From Macrosoma leucophasiata (Eukaryota; Arthropoda; Insecta; Lepidoptera; Hedylidae): DNA of 64,000 nt. The DNA lies in assembly GCA_036365455.1 (NCBI GenBank), contig JAWQUS010000032.1, forward strand, positions 13,896,001 through 13,960,000, read 5' to 3'. The translations under genes were made by a program, and so were the position numbers. The notes beneath the pieces were generated by a model. It was not told the origin of the DNA and searched no databases. It saw only the letters and a program-made list of their open reading frames with translations. Of the stretch, positions 25,174 through 39,100 are shown piece after piece; the stretch's first letter is position 1, and each line of letters opens with the position of its first letter.

Positions 25174-25335
25174 TTTTTTGTATAATGAGAGTGGCAAACA
25201 CGCATACAGTTCACATTGATGTTAAGTGATGACTGCAGCCTATAGACACTTACACAAAGACCAGAGATCAAAATGAAGATGCGTTACCACTCCTGTTATG
25301 CCTCTGTGCTGGGAATTATAGAGCCGTACAAAAAT
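25174..25335 (-). repeat. Family A retroposon, 3' half
   Basis: It contains gagtggcaaacacgcatac, gatgttaagtgatgactgc and a diverged gtgctgggaattatagagcc. The head is missing. Confidence 0.6.
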
Positions 25336-26280
25336 TAGGAAATTAGGAAAGATAATATAATAGTTATATCGGTCGATCTTAGTAATAACTCCGGAGATAG
25401 TAAATGTAAAAAAACAACAAATAAAAATGGGGGTGGTGGGAAGCACAGACCTCAAAAATGTAAATATGATAGCCTCCCCCATTTCAGTACAATTATAAAC
25501 TGAATGGAAGTAATCATAGATTTATGAATTAATGTATTCCTTAAGCTTTACTATATCTTTCATGAAGTAGGTATTACACGTACAGTACACATACACGTGT
25601 AAACGTACATTTCACAAAGTACAGTGTTTAAGATGCAAGACTAAATAAAATATGTAAAACCGACAAAAACGAATACAGGAGGCATTCTGAATACCAAATT
25701 AAAAGAAGCCTTGGAACGACTAATGCAAAGCCTCCGGCGAAGCCTGTAACTCGGATGCATTAGCCTTAACCTAGATATGCGGCCTATATCAGGCAGCGGT
25801 GACCCAATTCATGAACTGGGCCTTAAGATAAATACCTTGATTTACTCATTGCCGACGATATGACGTAGGTGGTTATCTAATGAAACATCATTTTTAGGCG
25901 AGTTGAATACGAAACGTGCGTTACTGCAAACATGAACTTTACCACCATTCACACCCAATTCTGCCATCTACTGGACTGGAATTCACTTACAAAAACAAAG
26001 TTTCGAATCGTTCGATAAGAACAAGGACCAATTTGTAAAATCTGAAATTATTATTAATTAAAACATTTTAACAATCAAACAAATGTTTTGTTTTCTCTGA
26101 TCATTGGAAGACTGAGGTGACGTTTAGTCGCTGTTCATTATTCTAACATTCGAAATTAATTCATTTTGTTTGGTTTTATTTCAATGAGTGTAACGTAGCT
26201 CAAAAATATAGATTCTGCTAATATTTGCTTAACATTTTTCTCTAATAACATAATAAACAAATGACAACACCTACAAAGTA

Positions 26281-26385
26281 TATACCTAGGCGTTATGCAT
26301 TACCAACTAACAGGAATACGGTAGTGTCTCCATTTACCGTCTGATTAGGTAATGCACTGGTGCCTACGCATTCGAGCCAGAGCGC
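26281..26385 (-). repeat. Diverged family A 5' fragment
   Basis: gcgttatgcattacc, aatacggtagtgtctccatt and aggtaatgcactggtgccta parallel the family A head and middle with many changes. Confidence 0.4.
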
Positions 26386-29300
26386 AAGTATTCTTTGATC
26401 CCAATATAAAGATCTCAAGATTGATCTTACCTATAAAATGTCGCGTTTGAATATTAATGAAGATCCGGTTATTGAGTTGTCGAGTCAATGTCATTGAAAA
26501 CAATCGGTCTCTTAGGACGTATTATAAACTGTTCTCTCTCTTCTTACTTATTCTATAGTTTAATGGTAGAAGGATGTTACGGGTTGGATTTCCTTATTTC
26601 CGCAGTAGAACCAATATTGTTTTTTTTTCGGTTTTCAGCTGTTAATATTTACTGTTTTTGTTTTTGCAATTGTCTTCATAGTTAAAGAATATTGCTTCAG
26701 GAAAAACTAGACATGTTGATGTTTACGTTCCTTTAATCTGACATTACTTTTAAAAATTGGCAAAGTCGTTACTTTTGAAAAACTATAGTGACGATGATAT
26801 CTTACTTGCTTTGAACATTCTAACAAAACTTTGTGAATGACCTACTTTTTAAGATGAAAGTTGAACTAGTTAGCTATAACCAATAAATCAACATTTAAAT
26901 GTCTTCACTACAAACGAGAACCAATAAAAAATATGTACTAAGAAACGGCACAATATGCGAATTGAATGAGACATTGAAGAACGTACGATTTCGTCTTTTT
27001 GGTAATAATTTCCGAAAAATCGCTACCAATAATAAATATCTCGGCACTGTGCTCTACATTTATGAATATTTTTAAATTATGACTGCTCTACCTAGTTTTT
27101 TTCTTGCAGAGTGATATCCTTTCTTGCGTATTCATTATTTAATCAGCATTCTATAAAGATAAAAATACTATTTATATCATCAGATAACAATGCGTCATTC
27201 AGTATTTTCCAGTTAATTCAACAATAAACTGTGTGTTTAATATGGATTTGTATTTAGAAAAGGACTAACTCCTTTTTTTTTTCTTTTTATCGATAATACG
27301 ATGTTTCTGCCTTAAACGGTTTAAGTGTTTTTTTTATTGCACATTACGTCAAACATACATGTATCATTTAAAATAGGTTTCGTTGCGTCATTCGCGAAAA
27401 AAATATTTAAGAGTCATTAGTTCATCGACGTGTCGATATGTATCCTTGAATTTATTATTGGAGCGTTGACTGATATAACTATGTAACTTGCAAAGAAATT
27501 ATTAACAAAAAAAACAACATTCTAGTTACCTGTAGTTACTATTGAAATGACGCCCAAATTTTTATTTTACTTCAATTACTGCTACTCTTGTTGTAAACAT
27601 AAAAAAAAAATCGTAGGTATTTATCTGTCAAGCTGTGAGATAGACTGCTTACTAAGCATGACAGACTGATTATTAAGCATGACTCGAAAATTATAACTAT
27701 AAATAGAAAGACAGACAACTTTATTATCTAGTATAACAATTTAGGACTTTTCTTCTAATGAACATTGTAAATATATCACAGAAGATATCTGGTTAAAGAG
27801 ATCTAACCAAGCAATAACACACTTCCACTCGAGGTTAAAAGTAATAGTAAAAAGTAACGGACATTTTCATTTTTCTCTAGACCGCAACGTGCACTAATGC
27901 ACTGTATAGCGAAAGAGGTCAATGAAAACACTAAACGCGGTAGCATCAAGGCGAAATCTAGGTTCACCTGGCGTGATAAACCGAATTACGAATTACTCGG
28001 TATTGGCATCTAAGGTAACTTAAACACTATAATACGAAACTAAACGGTGTCTGTAATACGTTCAATTCCATCGCCTCTATTAAATTCAAAAAAAAAGTTA
28101 GGCTGAATAAATTTATACACGATCACGGAGATTAGTTTTTAGGTTAGCAGAACTATATTTAATTGTTTTTGTAGACACAGACATTTCTTGATTGGTACAC
28201 GTAAATATAACAAGTGCCAAGACAAAGCAAAATTGTCATTGTTTATGACTGTGAGCAAACTAGATCGTTATGAAAAAAATAATGATGGTAAAAACTTAAA
28301 ACGTAACGACAATCTCAATGCGGATCATTTAAAAAGATATCTAATAATAGCCCTTTGTATTCCATTCTCACGATCAGAAAAAAATGGAGCGTTTCTAATA
28401 AGCATTCATATAATGGGTTTAATTGCGAGCCACCACAATACAATTGGATTAAAAATTATTTTTAAACTGGTGTCCTCAGAATCTCAATCACGCTTTAAAT
28501 TACTAGACACAAATAAAAGAAGTCACGCGAATATAAACAATCCGGTTTTTGTATTGCGGTTTTTTTAATTTATCGAATTATTTCACGATAAGTTAACATA
28601 TGTATCAATAAATTATATCTGAAAATGATATCTATCACTGATTCATTGATAATATCATTAATCATATATTTTAATATCTTATCAAAACTAATAATATCAC
28701 GATTATAGAAGGAAACTTCAAAAGTTTTCCCAAATAAAAATAATAGGAATTAATCTCGGTATTTCCATTTATCTAAAAATTTTAAGCGTCACAAACATCT
28801 TTCTTTATATTATTATACTCGTAATCATGTTTAATATCTATTATCTATTTAATAATATTAAAGCTTCACCTTCCCCTCACGACGAGAAAAAAAATTGTAT
28901 ACCTGAATCATACCGCCGGCGGCCGTTCTGCCGCTTGACTGACTACTGTATATATTAAAATAAAAGGAATTGATGTTTGAATTCTTTTATAAAATAAAAA
29001 AAAAGTCAATTATCTACTGGAAAAAATTCACGCGGCCTATATTTCACAACTACTTACCTATTTTTGGTACAAAGATTTATTACCATGTTATGATAATTGG
29101 CCATCTTTGCTTACAGATGTGGAAAATCAACATATTTCATTTTTTATATTAATTTTATGTTAATATACGCAACTTCAATTGACATTTCGTAAATAAATTA
29201 AAGTATTTGGATTTAAAATTATTTTTAAATTGATAAAATACTAGTAATTATCAGCCATGTGTTGAATGATTTTAAACTTGTTAAATTTAAAACAACTTTA

Positions 29301-29461
29301 TTATAATAAATACTTATAGATATGTAGTTGTATTAAGTTATATATGGGACCACTAAAGTTGAGTCATAATTTGGGTGGAGTTTAAAAGATGTTACTATAT
29401 AAATGTATTGCATCAACATAGGAATATTCAATATGGAAACTATAACGCGCTTTAATATAGA

Positions 29462-29709
29462 ACTCTACCATCTGTATACGCATGCTCTAAGGCTTCTACC
29501 ATCTTTGTATGCATGCTGTAAGGACTCTACCTTCTGTGTACGCATGCTCTAAGGCCACGACCATCTGTGTACGCATGCTCTAAAGACTCTACCATCTGTG
29601 TACGCACGCTATGAGGCCTCTACCATCTGTGTACGCATGCTCTAAGAACTCTACCATATGTGTACGCATGTTTTAAGGACTCTACCATTTGTTTAAGCAT
29701 GCTGTACCT
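29462..29709. repeat. Minisatellite, 8 units of exactly 31 bp
   Basis: Units start at 29462, 29493, 29524, 29555, 29586, 29617, 29648 and 29679 with no length change. The consensus opens with actctaccatctgtgtacg and continues catgctctaagg. Each unit holds a GCATGC-like palindrome preceded by GTAC. Substitutions accumulate toward the ends (the last unit reads gtttaagcatgctg). Confidence 0.9.
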
Positions 29710-30759
29710 ATGTTTATGAATACTCTTAGAGTGAGAACTTAGCAGATATAAAAATAATGTATTTTTTTCATATTTTAATCAGCTATTCATACTGGCAGAT
29801 AAATACCTAACAGGTTTATTTGTGTTGTTATTTTTTCTAAGATTGACAAAGGGTCGGATGAAGAAATTGATGATGGATTACAGGCAAGCTTATAAACATA
29901 CAACATTTGGATGTCAACTTTAATATTTGGATGGATGGGGTCCCATGAGATATTAGATGGGGGATAAGATTGCATAGACGTATTTTTATTATGATTAGGT
30001 ATTACGCATGTCTTAGTAAATATTCATGAAAAAAATAAATGTAAAATTTAGACAGTAAAAAGGAAAACTTCAAGGCGAATAACAACCACGTTATTTTGTA
30101 TAACGTTCAAATAGCTTTTGCGATTATATTATTAAAATTATTCCTTCAAAGACAATTATAACTCACTTCCTATAGTCAGTAAATGCCTTCGCTCAGGGCC
30201 ACAGTTGTCTTAAAACTGTGTAATTAAAAATGGAAGTTAACCATTCAAATAATATAATCTTTTCTTCATTGAACTAAATGAATGTGATATGAACGTACCC
30301 ATAAGGCCATTAGAAGGTTATTTGAATGGGATGTATCTTAATTAGGCCATCGCAGTTTTTATTAGAAAACAGATCATTAATTAAAAATTTTATAAAATTA
30401 ATTATTGTCTCTTGTATGACAGAATCAACGCGGGAAATTTGACAAGCAAGCATGGTCGCGTGCGCCAATAGATCATTTTCAATGCGTGACTTCTACTCGT
30501 ACAGTGATACAACACTAATTTAAGTATTTCAAGTAAAACAACAGCGCAGGCGCGATGTTAAGAATCAGAAACAACAACAGGTAAAAATAATAATCTTTCA
30601 TAACAATTTGGATTTACGTGCAAGATTTTTTATGTACTTAGCTATGCCTTTGCATATTCGAATTCACTTCTTACAAAGTACGTAAAAATCTATCCATTTT
30701 ACAGCTTATATGTGACAGTTCTTAAAAAGGTATTCTATCTGCCACGAAAACAGATTTGG

Positions 30760-30827
30760 CAGCAGATTTATTAGGTAATACACCTACGCCCTCGAGCTCC
30801 TACATTGGAACTCTACCACCAGTAAAA
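30760..30827 (-). repeat. Family A retroposon head fragment
   Basis: aggtaatacacctacgccct, then cgagctcctacattggaact, then ctaccaccagtaaaa is the first 65 bases or so of family A in reverse. Confidence 0.55.
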
Positions 30828-31651
30828 AGTTACTTATCAACAGTACACTTTGAAGCACTTAAATTACTAGATATACTTTAAACTGCAAACATTTGCGTCA
30901 TTATACCAAATTGATTCAACACAAATTCCAATCACTTAAAGTGGTACCTTTAATACCTAGAACTACAATGAAAAATAATCGGAAAATACCCAGAATTTAT
31001 GTATAGCCATTTTCTTAGGAACAAAAGCCTTGACCGTGGATATTAATCACTTTAAAACATCGACAACCTACATTATAATAGGTATTATGTTAGCTATTAT
31101 TTACCTTTATATTCTTTAAAAAAAATTATAAGTTCGCCATTGTTTGTTATTGTCTTTGGCAGAACTGTTATGTTAGTTTTTGACAACTTTGACAGTTGCT
31201 CCAAAAATAAAAATTTAATAAAATCTGTCTTGGAAATGAGGCTTTTTGTTTTAATAATTTAATACTTAACAATTAACAGACAGCGTGTCTTATTTGAGAA
31301 TTAATTAGCATTCATTAGATTCAATGCTTCAACGTTTGCCAAATTATTCAATGAAACAGGTTTCGGATCGATGAGTCACGACATTTTAATCTGAATCTAG
31401 ATTTGGCAGTTCGTCCTCACGGGAGAACCGTTAGGTAATTAAAAAAAACTTTCTTTTCGCATTAGTTTTTAAAATGCTTACATCCACGTGTTGTTTTTTA
31501 TTACTCCGGCTATTAATACGTCGATAAATATTTAAGTAACAGCAACTATTCGGTAATAAAAACCATGTATATTTTTTCCTTGACGCTGGAAAGTTTAACG
31601 TCAATAGTTCTTCAATCTTACGGTTTTATAACTGAACGAAACCATAATAAT

Positions 31652-31796
31652 GCAACAAATGTGAAGGAAAGATTTGACAAATCGGGCAGGACTTCGGTAG
31701 CTCAGTTGGAAGAGCGACTGGACTGGATTCCCAGTGGCCGCGAGTTCGAGTCTCGCCTGAAGTCAAATTTTTCTTTCCATTTTTCTTTATAATAAA
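31652..31796 (+). mobile_element. Family T SINE monomer with 14-bp target duplication
   Basis: This full-length monomer defines the unit. It has a 38-base leader (gcaacaaatgtgaaggaaag onward), a tRNA-like core at 31690-31764, and a 3' part ending ttctttataataaa. The exact 14-base duplication GAAACCATAATAAT (31638-31651 and 31797-31810) fixes both ends. The core has acceptor GACTTCGG with CTGAAGTC (8 bp with one G-T pair), a D arm, and T arm GCGAG with CTCGC. A-box-like tagctcagttgg and B-box-like gagttcgagtctc would serve as internal Pol III promoters. Confidence 0.85.
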
Positions 31797-33640
31797 GAAA
31801 CCATAATAATATCAATACAACAAAACATCAATTGTTAAAAATGTATATACATATACATATATCTTTTGAGATTTGGTTAAAAATAGGTAGGTGTATATTA
31901 TTCATTTATAATAAAAAGCATACTTTGTCCTATTATACTTCCAAAGTAGGCCAATTTATTTACACTTAAATTTGTACAAACACCAACATACTATACCAAT
32001 TTAATTCAATTTTCCCCTTACATTTAGTACCTAATCGGTTTGTATTTTATATTATTATGGTTTGCTCACGCGCAGTACCTAATGTTTCATTTTAGCACAA
32101 GATCATCTTTAACAGATTTCCGGTCCAATTCATATGCAAATTGCAACATACAAAAATAATATTCGGCAAGGTCAAACTTCACAATAATAAATATTCAATC
32201 ATTCTGCAAAAAATAGCTAGGCCGAATGACTAGACTTCCATTGCCATGAAATGTAAATTGTAAAGGAAAATCAACGTTTCCTTTCCTTTTCCATCATCTA
32301 TTAATTTGAGCAATATTAAATTCCTGTTTGAAACGTAACGTAACAAAATAACATTAACTTCAATTACGTGAAATGGACTCGTTTTCAAATGAACACATTG
32401 TAACAGAATGCACATTATATTGTAACTGGTTTAGCATTAATTCTATTCGCACCTTCAAGAAAGTTTTAAAATCGGGCGTCAATTGTTCTTTGGGTTTCTA
32501 ATTAAATTGTAACACACGTTCCACTTATTATGCCATATGTCAAATGTCAGTGAAATAACAGATTCAAATCAACTCAAACGGGGTTATTGAACTTGTACTA
32601 AGTACTAACATTAGTGAGTTGCAGATGAAATGGTTTGTGGACTTTTTGGGAGTTGGCGGGTGGTCTTTTTATCTTTGCGTCGAAATCGTCACGTTAATTT
32701 AATCTTCAAAAATCAAAGTCATCTCAAGATGAAACTCAAAAATCATGTTATATCTATGAATACACTGACTTGAAATTTTGTAATTATAATTGATTTTCAA
32801 TTTTGATGTTGAAACGGTAAAGATTTAAGGATTATTGTTTTTTCGGTAATGACACCGTCAGATCAGTTTGTTTGGTAGGCAATATTTTTTTTATTAAAGC
32901 TGTAGGCTGTAAACTTTCAACGACACGTTATCAGTCAGGTAGCCTTTCAATCACAATCAAGTAATAAATTAATTATATTATGCCATGGAAAGTTACGATT
33001 TGAGTTCAACCATGAATTAACTCATCAAGTCATACTTTCATTGTCACAAATAAACGAGATTGACGTTGATATAATTTATGATAGTTGTCTATTTAGCATT
33101 CATTGTCAACCTGATAAATTAATGTTTTTTCAACTTGATATTTAAATTAGTGTTTTTTTTTTGCTAACATTAACAACGGGTATTACCTGTTATGTTGTAA
33201 TTAGATAATTTAAAAAAAAACAGACCATTATGTTCTTTAGTTTATTTTCGTATAAATATTATAAATAGGAACAGCAGGTTTTTAATTAATTTAAATTGAC
33301 TTATGATGGCATTACTGATACAAGCGAAACCGAATTATAATATACTATGGACTTTAAAACTACATTATAAAAAATCTTAGAAATGGAAAATTTAATGTTG
33401 TCGCTCAATGGTCGAAATTCGAATTCTATAACAAACCTCTATGGTGAAACCGATTTACCACAGACTGGTACACAGCACATGTAATTATTGATATTGGGAT
33501 AAAACACTTTTACCTTTATTCCGGCGTTTCGGCTGGGTAGCACAAGCCGTGATCGCATCAGTAAAATGAGTGTAAAACGCGCGTATTTTAAAAGTTACAT
33601 GTCATTATGTTTGACATTTTGACATTACGATATGAACGTA

Positions 33641-34079
33641 AGGAGATGTTGCCAGCTCGGCCCTGGTTCGCACATGTCCTCAAAAAATAAGTAAATTAAA
33701 GCAGAATCCGAAAAAAATACAATTAATTTAATCAAGAATATATTTTAGAGTTACCACTACATTTAATTCAAACGATTTTGTCATTTTCAACCATGTTCAA
33801 CACGGTGGCGATACAGCCAACGCTTGGTATCAATCGATTTCGATAGTATTTATATTTTTTTTTCTCCAAGTACTAGATAATCAAAAAACAATTTAAAAAA
33901 TTTAAATGTCAAAATGACATCGACCGCCATATTCGCCACGTTGGTTTTAAGTTGCAATTCTAACTGCAAATAATGTTTTGTAACTGCAAACAAAGCTAAA
34001 TAAGTGAAAATATGCAGTAAAAACGTTTTTATATTGATTTTGCCTGTTTAATTATATTGTATACAATACATGGCCGGAG
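33641..34079 (+). repeat. Family J repeat, copy 2 (longer form)
   Basis: It shares both ends with 5659-6010 and keeps about 90 extra bases (33690-33785) absent there. It contains ggcgatacagcc, atcaatcgatttcgatag, gccatattcgccacgttgg and ends gtatacaatacatggccgga. No ORF, terminal repeat or target duplication was seen. Confidence 0.6.
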
Positions 34080-35822
34080 TTAGTTATTGAAAAATATTAG
34101 CGTTCTACACTTCTCCTAAATATAAACTATAAGTGTGACAAATTTTCATTCTCCTCCATCTGCGCGATTTCCTTAAAAAAAGTCCAAAGCTTTAGCTTCA
34201 CGTATTATATTATGATGTATCAAACAAACGAAACAGTTGAACAATTACAAAATACAGTGACACGGATTCATTATTCATTTCCAGCCATGAAACTAGTACA
34301 AAAGGATTTCATCGCCCTATATCGATACTATTTAGAGCCCGGTATGCTTTTATATTACATCATACCGTAGCCGCTAAATCCATTGTGTAATCAACTGCGA
34401 TATCTAACCTTTGGTTCAAGTTGTGTATTGCGTTTCAAGTATGTAAAGATTTTTCTATCATAATAATGAGGCAAAATCATCGAAATTACTGTTAAGTACT
34501 CTATAATGTTCTACTTTGAAATATGTAACTAATTAAACTTAGTCAAAATATAATAAGAAAATGCCATAGATAAATAAATTATGGATGTTTTATTCATTAT
34601 CAAAAATTTAATTCAATTCAAGCATAAGTTAAAGCGTTGAGTAAAAAAAATTCAAATGTTAAGTTTTTTTCTCCATTTATAACATGCACGTGTCACTTGT
34701 CTGTCTGGTTGCCAGTGACATACGAATGTTCGAACACATTTAGATAGTAAAAATGTCTAATGCTCTTAGAAAGTCACTTTGGTCGAGTGACATTAACGTT
34801 TCTTGGTCTGTAATGGCGGCCACTTAAAGTAGTTTAGTTTTGCATTTTACGGAATTAGGTAAGTACGGAAAATTCTTATAACTATCGATTAACTATTTTT
34901 CATTATCACCATAAAACTTTATGGCTTATAAAGTTTTTTAACCTTACTTGGTTATCTGTTTGCGATGTTCTATTGTTATGTTTTGTGAAGATTTCGATTC
35001 CGTATTCACTGTCTACTAAATTTCTAAATTCATATTAAGCTAAATAAGTATTTTCATTTTGTTGATTCGCTTCCCCTTTTTTGTGTTTTGACGTCACTAT
35101 GTCCGTCAATTATTTATGAACAAAACTAAAATAATAGGTTCTGAATTTGCCTTATCTTAACAATTTTTTTTTTCTACTTTGCTGTTAGGAATCTCTGGAA
35201 TCACTACATACCAGAGTGATAATGTAGTCTTAAAAGTTAATCCGCATTGATAAGCTGCAAGTCTTCCACGATAATACTGGCATTCCACTTTTTATCGGCA
35301 AAAAGGCAAACTTTTTATAAACCGTGCCGTCTTTCTGCATAATGAAAGTTTTAAGCAGATGAGCAATAACATTGCAAAAACTTACTCATGAAAAAGTTTA
35401 GGGTATATTAACATTATTAAAATTTACATTTAAATATTCTCGAACAAATTATGACAGCTGTCAGATAAAAATGTCACTAACAATTTTGTTTCTTTACAAA
35501 ATTGTATTTATATGGACACGCGCCTTCCTGTAATATATGAACAAGCGTTAATTATTTCATTTGTCTTTCTGATTATCATACAATATGGCTTACCCAATTA
35601 CAAATACTTGACCACATAAATGAAATGAAACTTGAAGCTTGCAATGCATATAAATTCTATTGTTTAATGCAAAAAAATGACTGCCTTTGTTCTCGTCTGA
35701 TTAATATTATTAACACTATCATTACAGCCGTATTATGGTTATTATTGGCCAATAACGTGTCAAGAATGACAAGATTGAACTTTTCGAGGTATCTATAACA
35801 ATAGACTGCAGAGTACTCCTTC

Positions 35823-36155
35823 CAGTGCCGGATTAGCCATATAGCAGGAGTAGCAAATGCTACGGGCCCCGCGCCATTAGGGGCCCCGCGTCTGTGCCCA
35901 AAAAAAAACACAAATATGTAATACACCTTAGCTATTCTCAAAGGGAGCGTTGACCACTAATTATATAGGTACCTATATTATTTTGTTGCAAGTTGGCAAT
36001 ACCACAATACTTACAGGGGGAATCCCCTAAATTTGTTTTCGATTCCTTTTCGTAAATGTTGTTTTATTTACATCCTAAATTTCAGTAGGCAATGTAACTC
36101 TAGGGCCCCATGGTCACATTTGCTACGGGCCCCGCACCGGCTTTATCCGGCACTG
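35823..36155. mobile_element. hAT-like MITE with CAGTGCCGG inverted ends
   Basis: The left end CAGTGCCGGATTAGCC and the right end (reverse complement CAGTGCCGGATAAAGCC) are inverted repeats, and subterminal blocks tgctacgggccccgc occur near both ends. Flanks CTCCTTC (35816-35822) and CTCCTTG (36156-36162) look like a slightly mutated target duplication of 7 or 8 bases. This fits the hAT superfamily. It has no transposase. Confidence 0.7.
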
Positions 36156-39100
36156 CTCCTTGCAGGTCCATTTGTCAATTCTTGAACAGTATCATCAAAT
36201 ACAAGTACACAATATAACATAACAAATATTTTGTTACAAAATGAAGGTGCGTATAACAATATAAACTTAGGTACAATACGCAGTTACGAGTGGTTTAGAA
36301 CTCACGAGCGTTATTATAGATCTTGACACAGATAATATCAAATACAAATTGACCGATGAGGCCTGCACAGTGTCTCCGTCAAGGAATTTAAAAAGTACAC
36401 GGTTGTTTATGCTTTATGATCGTTTATGTGTAATCTGTTGACCCAATTCCGATACGAATTCTATATTAAAGACTATACGAGTATTTCTAGCAATGTACTC
36501 ATTTGATTTAGAATATAAAGTATTTTAAATAGTCATGGCATCGATAGTAATTTTTTTCTCATATCGTCAAGGTCAACCTAGATTGGTAAATCCTACTATG
36601 AAAGAATTCGTATATCTCAAATATTGATCAATAAAATTAAATGATAAACATGACACCAATCATTTCGGTAATGAACTTTGAGACACCAATGATAAGCTAA
36701 TGGTGATCGAATAGGATCTTGTTAAGTGCCTACCGGCCTTTAAACACTAATCACTTATAGATAGTTTTAACACTTAAACTAATGTACAGAAAATTTTAAT
36801 GAAAAAAAGTTTATCCTGATTGTGTAACTATAAAACATATTAGGGTATTCCTCAAAGCAATTTACGACCCTCTCTATCAATATAGATATACATACCTATA
36901 TTTGACTGAGAACAAAACTGTTGTCAGGCAAATATAATTAAAATAGTTGATAATTTTGTCGTTGATAATGTTAAAGCAGTTTTTTAATGAATCACTTATC
37001 AAATTTGTTATTCCAATACATATTTTTACAAAATGTAGAATATCAATTAAGCCGGGTAATATGAAGTAAAGGATTAGTAGCAATGCTTCGAGTGACGTGA
37101 GTTCAGGATTGTATCTTACATTCAATGCGAACGGAGTTCTACAATGTAACCCATTAATTTATTATTATACTATAAATTACTTCCTCGAGTCCTTCATGAC
37201 GTTGAAACGCATCGTCATTTCACTTTCGTACGCCATAAGTTTTTAATGAGGAATTACGTTGAAAATTAAAATAAAATCTCTTTTTATAAATATTTAAAGC
37301 GATTCTTTTGTTTTGAAGGCCGAACAAATTGCACCCAGTTTTAAGTACCTACATAAATACAACCTGGAAATATATCTTTCAATTACATATAAACATGTTT
37401 TATTCCATACAGTAAATGATAAGATAGAAGTTACAATACAATTGATCAATACTCAAACACATTCTAACATGTAATAATACCTTGATAGATTTTTAATTAT
37501 GAAATTAATGATAACGTAACGCAGGCTGCGGCAAATTAACACCTTATTAATTACAACTCTTTAGCAACATAAAGCAAGCTAATAGTTGCAAAACTACGCA
37601 TTACACATATAAACATTAAAAACACAACAATTTCAATTAATGACTAGTGTGTTTACTGATGGTATTACAAGCAAAACGTTAGTTAAGAAGATAGCGCAAG
37701 ATATTACGAAAGTTGATGAAATTGTAACGATAGGGTTACATAAAATTGGGTTATACTTAGATGCTAATGAACTAACTCAATATTTCATGTCGTGACTCAA
37801 AAATTGATGGGATTCCTCGCTGGCAATATACTGGTTCTTAGAGAATACGAGATATGAACACCGTTATTTTCGGAACTAGACTTATCATGAAGCAAAGAAT
37901 ATCATAGTAAGGAGATAATGCTTGCCATTTTTTTATAAGTTTCAATAAAGATAACATTGTTTTATGTACATTCACAATAACATCTTTCAATGAGCTCTCC
38001 ACGGCATAGAGAGGGTCAGATATTTATTTACTATTTAATTATGATAAAGAGAAACCATTATCAAACTCGTCGGATAAGGCAATACAAACAAATACACATG
38101 TAATTCAGTTCACCGACCTCACAACATGGAAAGTGTAATGCAAATCTGTATTTTATAATGTGATAATATTCTTATGTCATTGGCTAGTTCCGCTGATTCC
38201 TTCATTCCGTCATATAAACATACAATTTACTTTAGTTCTCATAGTAGTATCAAATCATTTGAAAGATAACATCTGTACAGTGTGAATAATTAGTTCAAGT
38301 TCTAATTATTGCAACTGGTACACTGATATTTAAATCGAATAAAGTACAAAGACCTCCGGTGGTTATTTTCCAATACGAACAGTGTTGCTCTGGAATATCG
38401 AAACAGGCTTGGATATCTTTTTGGTTCTTTTGCAAGTCACCTTAAGTTTAAAATGAGGAATTTCTGACTGTATCGTTGAAAATTGAGTATTTAGTAAAGT
38501 ATTAAAACAGAAAGATTGCTACCGAATGAAACAATGAGTGTGACATGATATTAACCACTCGTTTTGTTTGAATACAAACAAAATGATAAGTCTCTAATGA
38601 GGTTTAAGAAACGACCAAAGCAATTTAGCTGTTGCTATCGATTTGCTTGAATTTTATCTCTATTTTCTTTCCAATGTGATTCAATTCAATTAAATATACC
38701 TAATAACAATATAGTTCATAATGTATAAGAAGAATCTGTTAAGGTTAACACACAAGGATTGACATTAATAATATTAAACATTAATACTTTTTAAGCAATT
38801 GCATTTTAAACGTTTTTTTACGGTTGGCGATGAGTATTGCCGTTAGATTCGTCACTCAACACTTCTCTGATCTTCGCACGTCCGTGTCGACTATAAATTG
38901 ATTGTATCCACCTATAAACTACGCTCTAATAAAACTGTTGGTATATTCGCGAGTTTATTTTCTTATCTTGCAATCGGGTTAAATTGTTAACGAAAATCTT
39001 TTGGTGCCAAGTGGACATGATCGACGTTTAGTTGCCTGTCGAAATTTGCCAATTCCTTTGTTCAATCATAAGCAACGTTTTAGGTGATAAGTATTTCATT

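Noticed and set aside
28188..28568. A 126-codon plus-strand frame.
   Set aside because: Composition follows local AT-rich DNA; no domain, no splice context and no neighbouring coding signal.
29462..29709. CRISPR-like regular spacing.
   Set aside because: The units are contiguous with no unique spacers, in a eukaryotic genome; it is a minisatellite.
31690..31764. A possible functional tRNA gene.
   Set aside because: The anticodon stem has a mismatch, the acceptor has 8 bp, and the sequence sits inside a SINE with target duplications.
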